Assembly: GCA_015847255.1 (NCBI GenBank)
Contig: JADLZK010004642.1
Location: forward strand, 1 to 64,000
Source: Hyparrhenia diplandra
Taxonomy: Eukaryota > Streptophyta > Magnoliopsida > Poales > Poaceae
Direction: 5' to 3'
DNA: 64,000 nt
This document shows positions 46,350 through 56,880 of this stretch, piece after piece. The translations under genes were made by a program, and so were the position numbers. Numbering within the stretch: position 1 is the stretch's first letter; each line of letters opens with the position of its first letter. The notes below the pieces were generated by a model. It saw nothing but the letters and a program-made list of their open reading frames with translations. It had not been told where the DNA came from and searched no databases.

Positions 46350-49300
46350 CTATAAATCTGCAAAGAAATCTGATGCCGGCCTATTTGAACTCTGTCCTTT
46401 ACCTGCCTTTTTACTCCTTGACCCTGAACACCCCCCAGTGAGAAGATAAGAAACTGCTTTCAGAGAAGAAATGGGAACCCAAAAAGCAGGATTATCATGC
46501 ACACAGCATAGAGTTCAATAAAATCTCACCTTTAGACGAGATTGCAGCCATGTCTACATCCATCGCATCATCATCAGTATCGTCATCACTATCATCGCTA
46601 CCAGCTTTGGTAGGTTCATCACCATTGACTACCTGTGGACCATTCAAGAGTTCTTCCAAGTCCCAGAGCTGCATATACGACAAACAAGATGACAAGTCAG
46701 ACCAACATACGGGCACACCAACAATGAGAATGAGAAAGGATTGTCACCTTCAGCATTTTGTCATGTGAGATGCTGCCAAGATATTTCTTATCGTTTGAGA
46801 AAGCTGCATTGCACAAATAAGTCATAAGAACATGCTGTTTTTCCACCAAATCTCACAATCAACTGGGACGCACATACCAAGGGCCTCAATGGGATATTCT
46901 GAATGTTCAGCAAGTGGTTGTATTATCCTATTAGGTAAGATGCCCACTAATCTACACAAAGAACAAGGATTTCATATCAGAACAGCAATACATCAGACTA
47001 ACAGGCAATTGCCTGAGAAGTGAGAAGTTAACAAAAAGCAACAGTGGCGAATTCCAAACCTGATGACACCATCTGATGAACCAGAAACTAAAGTTTCTTC
47101 ATCCAGCTAGAACACAAAGCATACTAGTAAGAAGAACGAATACAGAAATAGGGCAGAAATGACAGTTATCATAATAAGGTTTGAGTCCCACAAACCTTCA
47201 GCATTGTATCGACAGACTGAGTGTGTCCAAGAAAGCGGTCGCTAAAAACAAAAAAGAAATGTCAGTGAACAACTTTAGATCACATCACTTGCAGAATAAT
47301 TGGGTCTAAACCACAGAAAGTGAAGGAAGCAGACTGGCAACATCTCATAGTGGCATGTTTAGGAAGCTATGATATTAGATGTCAAGATCCAAGGAGCTAC
47401 TGATCACAAGATCTTTGTAAATTGGAACAATCGAAGAAAGTGATTACACTCTGTCAAATAAAGCTACTTTTCGAAATACCCATAAGAACAAAAATGCTCC
47501 CACCGATGATAATTACAATGACAACTACAGAAAATATTGGTAGGAAAAATAGAACCAATATTTAAGCATCAGGGAACGCGGCATCCAGAGAACTAGTTAA
47601 TGGAATGATGGGAGTCCCACTGTTCTAATTATAGTTCACTTTGGTTTTGTCCTAAGTTAAACTTATTTAACTTTAACCAAGTTTATAGGAAAAAAAAACA
47701 CCAACATCTACAACATTAAATTAGTTTCATTAACTTATTCATGAAATATGTTTTGATAATGCATTTGTCTTGTAGATGTCATTAATTTTCTAAAAACTTG
47801 GTCAAAGCTGGAGAAGTTTGACTTAGGCCTTGTTCGTTTTTTGGTCGGATTGGCTCCATTTTTGGGTGGATTGATTTGGCCTAGTTTTGAATCCGATTCA
47901 TGCTCTAGGCGTTCGGTTAAGGAATGGTGATCTAGCCTGGTTTTGAATCCGCCCATTCTGTTTTTAATGAAAAACATGATTAGGCGTGATCTCAAAAAAA
48001 AAAAAGGGGCCGGAATCAACCGGATTGAGTGACATAGGTGGATTCACTCAAAACCGGGTCCGGAAGTAATCCGTACTAGAATTCAATCCGACCAAAACGA
48101 ACAAGGCCTTAGGAGTTAGGACAACTGGAGAAAGGTAAAGTGAAATATAGTTTAGAATGGAAGGAGTATTACACAAATAGCATTAGATAAAAATAGATTC
48201 ATTATCTTTGTGCTGCTTTATTTCAGCAGTTAAAGTTGTGTGATGGAAACATGGTTACCTGCAATCATTGAAGTATCCCCACGAATATAATAGGAGTGCT
48301 CCACTTGGAGTTCCACAAACAATCTTTTTTCCATTCTGAGAGTCACGAAGAATAATTTAAAATTAAATCATCGTGACAACAGGACAGAAATGTTGCAAGC
48401 AAAAACTATTTTTCAAAGAATACCTTCATTACCACCAAGGATAGCAACTCATCTTCTGAAAATTCAGATCGTGACCTTACCTGGTATTAAATTAGTAACG
48501 GTTAAAAGATTGCAAGTTAACTTACAATAACTCATCGGTAAAAGATAAGAAGTCCTAAAACACGAAATTCAACACACTAGAAGCAAGACTCAATGTACTC
48601 CAAAGGTAACTCACTTTATTCCTTCGTAGGTTGTTCACAGACAAAGTTCCATCACCACTACAAAGGAATACAAAGTTTAACCCTTAGTTACCAAGTTATA
48701 TCATGCACAGAATAGATGTCGATACATTTGACATGCAGACGTTTTTCAAATAAATACATCTTTAGTGACTCATAGAATGTCTTTTGTTAGCTGGTATTAC
48801 AAAATCACATCATCAAATTATTTAATAACTACTCCACATTAAGTAGCAGTTAAGAGTGGAACTAAAAACAGGAGTATTTGTGCCTGCTTCATAACAAAAA
48901 AAATGGGAAATAAAATAAGAGTATCGGTGATAATCGTTAGCTGTTTGTCATGCAGACAACGTTTCAACTGTGTTTGATACATCTCAACTGCAGGGAATCT
49001 AGTTATACCTTGTGGCCAGTATCTGATTTGAGTCAGCCACATAGGCCATATCTGAAATGTAATCATCATGGACTTCAAAACTATTGCAGCAAGATCGTTC
49101 CCGGTATCCCATACCTAAAATGAATGGGGCTAACTAAGTCAAAAAAACTACATTATATATTGAATAGAAGATAATTGCGTATAAAACATTTTTTATGCAA
49201 ATGGAGCCATATCATAAACATCACTTAAGTCTAAAAACAGACATAAGTGAACATTTTTTTGTAACAGCGATTTCAGTATGCTTGGCACAAGCATTGTTAT

Positions 49301-50607
49301 ATATAAAAAAGCTTGTTAATGCTTATTTTCATATGAACCCGAAATATCAAGGTACTGCAAACAAAATGATGAAACTGAACTGCATTTCAGAACCTATACA
49401 TCTTAGGCCAGCAGACTTACTGCTTCATACCTTAATGCAGCCTTCATCATCACCCGTGGCAATCGTAGACTCAGTAAGACAGACAAAGGCGGTTTATGGC
49501 ATTCCTAAAATCAAGTTACAAATGGGCCAATGTTTAGTTCCGCAAACAAAATAAATACTAGCACTAAAAAAACAAACAAACAAAAAAATACTAGAACTGA
49601 AAATTAACAAACTCACTCATGTGCACCCTCCAAGCGGGCAATGGCCTTGCCTGATTCTACATCTGAGGCAAGGACTGAGCAATCAACTGACCCCGACAAA
49701 ATCACTGAACCAAACCACAACAGCAAGGAAACAATCAGGAAACGGTTAGAAGACATAAGGTATGCAACAGGATGCATCAAGGTGTACTCTCTTCCCAATT
49801 AGTTCCAGATTGTCATTGCAAGCTTAAAGCTGATAATTTTGTATCATCCTTTTTAAAGCGTTGGAAACAAAGATCAGAATATAATTTTACAGTTCAAGGG
49901 AGATCAGAATATAATCCATAAAACGTTGTGCGAGTGGGTTCACATGTTGGCAGGTATTTAAGAGTATTCGATAACAAAAGGCAACAAGGCTATACCTTTT
50001 CCTGAGTCCACAAAACGAACAGCTCTGCATGACTCCTTGTGAGCTTTTACCGAAAATAACCTAGCATCAAACAAAAACAAAGTGGTGTCAATATCAACTT
50101 CTAAGATATGGAATCAACCTTCGAATTGCCAAAGCATGGGTGCATAACCTCAATGACAGACTCTAGAATTACGGAACGCACTTAAACACATGATAGTTCT
50201 ACCGTTGCACTTCAACTCAAGTCGACTACAGAGGTACATAATTGTGGACACACCTAAGAAAAAAAAAAAAAAGGAACACTAATCTGATACTACAAGCACA
50301 GCAACACAGTCGGAAGGCGGAATTCCAAATGTGAAATTAACAGAGCAGGAGCAGCAAGAGAGCTTCCGTGAGTACCTCTCAGGCTGCGACTCCGGGCCGT
50401 AGCGGAACCTGTGAAACCAACCAGATTGGAAGCGATTACTCTGTGGCGGTAAGAACAAGCAAACCAGAACGTGAAACTTGGAACGGCAGTGTGTGCGGTT
50501 CGGAGGTCGTACAGGCAGAGCTCGCCGGTGATGAGGGAGGTGACGACGAGGGGAGAGGACGGGTGGAAGTCGAGGTCGAAGGGCAGCTCATCATGTAGCG
50601 CCTCCAT
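46350..50607 (-). CDS. WDR55: WD40-repeat protein WDR55
   Basis: Fifteen exons on the minus strand: 50513-50607, 50376-50408, 49996-50060, 49617-49704, 49431-49504, 49009-49114, 48615-48657, 48424-48480, 48259-48335, 47196-47241, 47060-47106, 46878-46951, 46748-46803, 46530-46668, 46350-46423. They give about 357 residues: MEALHDELPFDLDFHPSSPL at the start, WD-repeat pieces such as LFSVKAHKESCRAVRF, ILSGSVDCSVLASDVESGKA, VSGSSDGVIRLVGI and LGSISHDKMLKLWDL, an acidic tail (GSDDSDDDTDDDAMDVD) and RPASDFFADL at the end. Plant WDR55 is a nuclear beta-propeller that binds DDB1 and is needed for embryo and gametophyte development. Exon 5 has one extra base (aaa for aa in the plus strand, about 49486) and exon 6 lacks one (about 49097), so the literal frame is broken between them. 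All splice junctions are otherwise in phase. Confidence 0.85.
47613..48166. repeat. Stowaway-type MITE in WDR55 intron 9, itself interrupted
   Basis: The left arm (agtcccactgttctaattat, agttcactttgg, accaagtttata) and right arm (aacttggtcaaagc, agtgaaatatagtttagaat, ggaaggagta) are inverted copies of a common grass Stowaway foldback. A 283-bp element sits between them. Confidence 0.6.
47826..48108. mobile_element. Tourist-like MITE nested in the Stowaway element
   Basis: TIRs of about 25 bp (GGCCTTGTTCGTTTT...GGTCGGATTG and its inverse) are flanked by TTA on both sides (47823-47825, 48109-48111), as for PIF/Harbinger-derived Tourist MITEs. It has no coding capacity. Confidence 0.75.
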
Positions 50608-50759
50608 CGCGGCGGCTGGCAGAGGGGCGGGAGGTGGGCGGTGGGGCGGCGTGGACAGGGAAAGGAAACAGCCGCCGACGGCCCGCCTGAAGAACAAGAC
50701 ACGCGTACGGCCATTTTTCAGATGGATGGGCTGGACCTGTATGAACGGGCTCCTAAGTA

Positions 50760-51818
50760 GGAAAAAGTCTACTTTCGGTCCCGGCTTTGCGAAAGTCAGA
50801 TTTTTGGTCGCTCAACTTCAAATAGGAGGAAAGCGGGTCCTCAACTTTTTTGAAACCGTGCAGATTTCGTCCCTCGGCGGTTTTTTGGACACCCAGTGCT
50901 ACTGATAACTCCGGTTTTGCTACAGTGACCGTGGTTTCGTTTTTTTTTTTTTTTTTATTTATTTCGGCTGAATCTTTCAAAATCATAGTAAATCACAGAA
51001 AATTCATAAAATAGAAAATCAATTTTGTTGGACTCCACATGAGTAGAGCTACGCAATGAATATATAATATGGTATACTTTAATATAAAATTTTTGCTATG
51101 AAGGTTTTGCCTTTTTCTTTTTTATTTATTTCAACTCAATATTTAAAAATCATAATAAATTATAAAAAAATCATAAAATTGAAAAAATAATTTTGCTAGA
51201 CTCCACATGAGCATATTTACACAATAAAGATATATAGGTGTACTATTTAATTTATTGGCGGGATCCATCCATCAGGTTTAAATTTTCAGACGCACGTCTG
51301 TGATCAAAGACAACAAACCTAGCTAACCTAACCCAGTTTAAAGAGCCACAGAACTACGCATCTGTGTTATTGCGCCTCATGCGGAGTCCAACAAAATTGA
51401 ATTTCTTATTTTATATTTTTTTCTGTAATTTACTATGATTTTTTAAAGATTGAGCTGAAATAAAAAAGGCACAAAAAAACTTTGTACAAAAGTATATCAT
51501 ATTATATATTCATTGCGTAGCTCTACTCATGTGGAGTCCAACAAAATTGGATTTTTCTATTTTATGAATTTTTCTGTGATTTACTATGATTTTTGAAAGA
51601 TTGTTTTAAAATAAATAAAAAAAAAAAGAAAAACGAAACCACGGTCACTGTAGCAAAACCGGAGTTACTGAAGCGAAACCACCGTCCAAAACCGCCGAGG
51701 GGACGAAATCTGCACGGTTTCAAAAGTTGAGGGACCCGTTTTATCCGGGTTTTTGAAGTTGAGGGACCAAAAATCGACTTTCAAAAAGTTGAGGGACCAA
51801 AAGTAGACTTTTTTTCCC
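50760..51818. mobile_element. Foldback Mutator-like element with long inverted repeats and 9-bp TSD
   Basis: The ends GGAAAAAGTCTAC and (inverse) GGGAAAAAAAGTCTAC are flanked by TCCTAAGTA on both sides (50751-50759 and 51819-51827). A perfect 9-bp duplication is diagnostic of Mutator-like elements. Each arm extends roughly 430-480 bp (for example gtgaccgtggtttcg near 50927 pairs with gaaaccacggtcac near 51637). The centre (about 51250-51370) is unique and non-coding. It lies 144-153 bp upstream of the WDR55 start codon. Confidence 0.85.
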
Positions 51819-51827
51819 TCCTAAGTA

Positions 51828-52342
51828 GGCCTAACCTACTACTTCCGGCCCAATGAACCTGTTTTTGCGAAGTTGTAATCACATCTTCTTTTTGTGTTTT
51901 TTCAATCCAAAAAGAAAAAGAAACACTAATTGAACTGTTTGTACAGTACTTTGCTGAGTGGTCAGTGGTGTGGTACAGTGGTAGTACTGTTCTCTGATAA
52001 GAACACGAGTTGTCATTGCTGATGACTGGCTCTTCACTGTTGCCACCCCACAATGACAGTGGCAGACTGACCCATAAAAAGACCATTAGCGGTTCTCTAA
52101 TACTGTTGCCACCACACAATGACACGAGTACTGTAGGTCTGAGTAATTCGTCACGCCAGTCAAAGACCGGAACCGAGACGCACTGCTAGTTGTTTGGCTC
52201 GGGAGGTACTACGGCCGTACCCATACAAACAGTGGTGGCGAGCAGGCAAAGTGCCGTCAATCTCCCTGCAAAGTTGCCGAACCACCACATGAAGCACAGA
52301 GACGAGCAGCGACCGCATGGAAAGGCACGCTGATCAAAACTA
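51828..52342. other. Spacer, nothing recognised
   Basis: No gene or repeat end is identifiable. The phrase acaatgaca occurs twice near 52052 and 52118 within similar short contexts (tgttgccacc), a small local duplication. Confidence 0.3.
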
Positions 52343-52426
52343 CTCCTCCCACCGTCCCTTTATGCGTGTCGCCCGGGAAACGTGAAAACACGGTTTTCTA
52401 GAGACAACATTTAGGGACGGAGGGAG
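52343..52426. repeat. Very short Stowaway-like MITE (84 bp)
   Basis: ctcctcccaccgtcccttta at the left and aacatttagggacggaggga at the right are near-perfect inverted termini. TA precedes the left end; the right TA is lost. Confidence 0.55.
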
Positions 52427-52705
52427 CAGACGTCGGTCTCCGTCGTCTTTCCACCGCCCCATGCTCACCTGATGATCAGAGCTCGGGGCAGCGCCTGACT
52501 AGCAGTCAGGCAGTGACACGCCCACACGATGCACAAGCACCAATCCACACCGATCCACACTGCAGCTAGCAAATCCAGCAGCGTCCACGCCCAAGTGAGC
52601 ACACGCCTGAATAAGAGCCAAAAACTGCCAGCAGTACTCCCGCAGTTAAAAAAAAAGAGACCGTTGTTTTACCATGAAAACCTGATCCTATAGGTAATGA
52701 AACAT

Positions 52706-52949
52706 CTCCATCCGTTCCACAATACTTGCAATTCTTTTTGACCCATATAAACTGGGTTTGATTTGTTCGTCTTATTCAAATTTTTATGTAAATTATAAAA
52801 CAAACAAAACGTCATTACAATATCTTTAGTGATGTAATAAGTCATAACAAAAAGTGGTAATATTTATTAAAAAAAAAGTTGAATAAAGCGAGAGGTCAAA
52901 CACGATTTATATGAGTCAAAGAAATTCAAGTATTGTGGAACGGAGGGAG
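52706..52949. repeat. Stowaway MITE (244 bp)
   Basis: The termini ctccatccgttccacaatac and (inverse of the right end) ctccctccgttccacaatac match almost perfectly for over 30 bp, including a 'ttctttttgaccc / ttctttgactc' block. The right flank is TA. Confidence 0.7.
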
Positions 52950-53008
52950 TACTTTTTAAAGTACATTTGATGTTATAAGCATTAGTATTTTTATGTCTAT
53001 ATAGTCTA

Positions 53009-53101
53009 CTCCCTCCGTCCCTCTTTTTGTGGTCGCTCGGGGAATCGGGAATGAGAGAGAGGCACGGATTCCCAAACGACAAGAATTGCGGGATGGGGGA
53101 G
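53009..53101. repeat. Short Stowaway-like MITE with TA target sites
   Basis: ctccctccgtccctcttttt at the left and gcgggatgggggag at the right are flanked by TA (53007-53008 and 53102-53103). Internal complementarity includes 'gtggtcgctcggg'. Confidence 0.5.
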
Positions 53102-53589
53102 TATCTTGGTTAGATTTCTTTTTGGCAGAACCTCTGCCCACTTTCGGGTGTCCTTGAATTGACATTGGCCGGTGCTCATATTTTTTAGATTTATTTTCAG
53201 ATTCAGAATTTAACGACGATGTGCTTCGGTGGTAGCGACGGCTCCCGTTGACGGCGTAGGCGTTTATGATAACTTCTTTGAATCTCGAGATGTGATGACA
53301 AAGTCTTTTAGATGTATTCATAGAGGTGAACATGTGTGCGTATTGAGTGTATGCATCTGTACTTAATTTTAAAAAAAAAAAAACAAATTCACCATGAATG
53401 CACCAAGAGTTGAATTCTTTTGAACGGAGCTAGCGTAGGTTAATACATTACCATGACATTATCTAAACTATCCTATCATTTCTCCCGTCTATAGTTCGGG
53501 TCGAGGGAGTCAATAGTTCGGGTCGAGTGAGTCCATATGAACCGGGACATCAATAATTGTAAATTATAAGATGTTTCAATTTTTTTATA

Positions 53590-55131
53590 CTCCCTCCGTA
53601 TATGAAAAAGAAGTTGCTTTGTGTCGGGGGACTAAATCAAGGATCCCCCAACTCAGCGATGATCCAACAATTAAGCTCGACGAAGAGCTAACCCGCCCAT
53701 GATCGAGTTGGGCGTGCGAAAAAAGACTGCCACGAGGCATGCCTCCGCCCCTAGCTAGCCCTAGGGAAGAGCAAACTCCGCCCTCGCACAAGCTCCGGGC
53801 TCGTGGTGAATCCCGCCTCGGACGAGCTCCGGGTACTCATACGAACCGAGCCGGCCCCGAGCTCGTCTCGCTCGAGGGTCCACCCGAGGACAACGTTGGG
53901 ACCTCGAGCGAGCTCGGTCCCACCGTATCGAGCTCTAGGGCCCCGGAGGGCTGAGCGACTTCCTCCGACTCGTGCACGAGCTCAAGCTCGGGAGGCGGTC
54001 CGGCTGCCCTCTGGATCTAATCATCATAGCCACACCATGATCTCAACAGGAGATCGGATATCAGGCCTACAGCCTTCAAGACAGAAGCACTCGAGTGTCG
54101 TAGCTGAGCTACGGAGCCCGTAGCTACGACAAACCGTCGGCGACCCGGATGGGACTTGGCCGTTGGGATGCCGAGGCTCGAGTCTCGAGTCTGCCAACCA
54201 CTGCTGACAAAGGGAACATGTTCCTCAGAGCTCTCTTGTCCGCACATTTCGCGGGATCTCGCCCAAATTCACGCCTTTGCACCCTAACAGCGGGGCGTAA
54301 CGGCGTAACGGCCCGGTGTCGTCGGGCGGGTCGAGAGGCGTGCTCGACGGCCGATGGGACACCTCCCCGACCGTAATACTCGATCGAACGTAACCAAACA
54401 TGTCGGTCATCATTACGGGGCGGCAACCTCCGAGCTCGCCCTAGACGGGCCCCGACATCGAGATCCCTACGCCGAGCTAGATAGGAAAGCGCGGGCTACG
54501 AAAGCAGCAGCCGGCAGCATAATGCCAAGACCGACATATTGGTGTGCCCCCGCTGCCCGATACATTTTTACACTTTCCCCCTTATGTTAGATCCTCTCCC
54601 GTGGCACCTTCATGTACGCCCCTTGGACTATAAAAGCGGCATCTTGGCCACTAGGAGGGGGCATCGGTAATCACACACACTCTCCACACACTCCACGTAG
54701 ACGGGAGCTCATTCCCTCTCTCGACCAAGTTTGTAGCCACCCCTCTATGAGCGTTTGAACTCGAATAGTGACTCCAATTGGACTAGGGTGCCCAATTGCT
54801 CCGAACAAGTATACATCGCGTGTCATTGTCCCTTGAGTTAGGCCATCGGAGCACACACTTGCCAGAACGATTATTGTGACCGTGGTTTAGAACCACGACA
54901 CTTTGAAAAAAGATTTAGGTCAAACATTTGAAATATAAATCATTAATAACTTTTAAGTTGTTGAGTTTAGAAATGTAAAAATCATATCAATAGATTTTTC
55001 AAAAATTACTTCTATAAAAATATACATATAATTTTTTTTAATTAATATTTCATAGAAAATATAATTTTTTGGAGACCGTATCACCACCCTAAAGCGACTT
55101 TTTTTCCCTATCTTTTTCCTAAGTGGAAAGA
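53590..55131. repeat. Stowaway-like element split by a solo LTR
   Basis: A left end ctccctccgtatatgaaaaa preceded by TA begins at 53590. After the LTR the sequence resumes at 54901 as AT-rich MITE-like sequence ending in a decayed ggaaagagta near 55130. The right boundary is uncertain. Confidence 0.4.
53622..54900 (+). mobile_element. Solo LTR (1279 bp) with perfect 5-bp TSD
   Basis: Begins TGTCGGGGGACT, ends ACCACGACA, and is flanked by CTTTG on both sides (53617-53621, 54901-54905). A TATA box (actataaaagc, about 54629) lies in the plus orientation, followed by a short R/U5-like region, so the LTR reads on the plus strand. No PBS or internal region is adjacent. Confidence 0.85.
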
Positions 55132-55359
55132 GTACGTATCTTTGCTATAGCTATCTAATGATGAGAGCTGAAGGAAATATTTTAATAATGAAAGGCCTTT
55201 GTTTTAATGCTTTTTGTCATAATGAAAGATGGTTTTATATTGATAGAGAAAGGTGAAGGAAAAGTTTTAAGGACAGTCCCAATGAAAAAACTAACACGGT
55301 TTTTCATAACAAAATTATTAATTTATAGAAACCATTCTTCTAGCGCCTTTGAGTAATAT

Positions 55360-56330
55360 TTGGTAGTGTTTGGATTGAGGGTTGGTGAGGGTTGGTGCGG
55401 GTTGGACCTAGGTGAGCCAGCGTTTGGAAGAAAAGCAATGTGGGTTGGGTTCGACCTCATAGGGAATATACTCTTCGATGCTTGGTCGAGGGGATTTCGA
55501 AATCGGCGGACCACGCGAACGCATGGACGCCGCTGGGCGCCGTCCGCTCGGCGGGGGGGGGGAGGTGGTGGCGCGCTGCAGCCACGGGGGAAGGGAAGGG
55601 CCGGCGGAGGCCGACGGGCGCCGACGCGGAGCGGAGTGGAGGCGGAGCGGCGGGGGAGAGAGCCAAAGGCGAGGTCGGGCGGCCGACGGGGAGGCTGGGC
55701 GGGGTGCTCGACTACTCCTTCAAGTCCTTGCCACGACCATGGCAGGTCCATGCACCGAAGTCGATCCACAACAAGCGCCAACAGCCAAGGCGTGCCCGCG
55801 CGGTCGATCCACGACGGTAGCACGGCCCCACGACGCCCCCACGATTTGCGGCCTCATGCCGCTACTCCCTCGGACCACACCGGCCTCCCGCGCGACGAGC
55901 CGGACGTGCGCCACGGCAAGGCGGCTCCCGAGCGACCGTGGGTGTCCGACGCTAGGGAGGAGGCGTGGCGTGATCCCGCGTGGCGGATGGACCTAGAGCG
56001 GGCGGGGTGGGAGGGGGGGGAGGAGTCGATACGCACGCGGGAGCGGGCGGGCGGCGGCGCCGGGCGCTGGAGGATGCTTGGCGGAAGAAGAAAAGGAAGA
56101 GAATAGAGAGAAAAAAAAGCTAGAGCATGACACGTGGGTCCCACAATTGCATGTGCTAACGGTGTTAAAGTGGTGTCCATCATAACCCTCTCAATCCTCC
56201 CAAGCAAACAAAGAACCGGGTTAAAATTCCAACCTCCTAACCAAACATAGATGGGTCGGCTACAACCCACAAAAAATAGGTCGGCTTCAACCCAACCCAC
56301 TTGGCTCCCAAACCAAACACATAGAAACTA
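55360..56330. mobile_element. Candidate gene-fragment-carrying transposon
   Basis: The ends agtgtttggattgagggttg (left) and, inverted, gtgtttggtttgggagccaa (right) resemble TIRs. 'gggttgg/ccaaccc' blocks recur inside each end. Between them lies a very GC-rich block (55520-56060) with open frames up to 248 codons on both strands but no recognisable domain. This layout is that of Pack-type elements. No target duplication could be fixed. Confidence 0.4.
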
Positions 56331-56880
56331 GTGTTTTCTCCTCAATAACAAATTCATGATTTCTTGTGCATTGAGTCAAGAGTAAACATGGTTTCTCCAT
56401 GAGAAAACAATTTCTATAATTTATACTCTTTTTCTCATTAATTAGGCTATCACATCACCATTTTACGTGAAGTACGACGTGTGTTTTATGACAATTGTAA
56501 CCGCAGACATCACTTTGTTAGACGGAAATGAGAAAGATTTTTTGGTTACGTAGAAAAGTCACGCGCTCGGTGCTTCCGTTGACCGCTGGGCCCATGACCA
56601 TCTATCTGCAATTCTGCACAAGTGAATGAATGAAGCGAAGTGATCCGACAAACCCCACGTGTGTGCCAATCAATCACGCACAAACAACGTCATCCTACGG
56701 TCTTCACACTTCACTTGGACTTGTTGTCACGACGATCAACATGGCAAGTTACAGCAACACAACTACGTACGTACAGAGAATCAGAGATGAATCAACCGGT
56801 GCAAACAATGCAAGTTCATGCCAAAGAATCGCATGCAATGCACCCACACAGGATGTCATGATGATCAGAGGATTCAGAGC
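56331..56880. other. 3' flank of the LRR gene, nothing recognised
   Basis: AT-rich. The part next to 56880 should contain the 3' UTR and polyadenylation region of the minus-strand LRR gene. Confidence 0.35.

Noticed and set aside
55360..56106. 248-codon plus-strand ORF
   Set aside because: Low-complexity Arg/Gly-rich translation without domain; better explained by the GC-rich insert of a candidate transposon.
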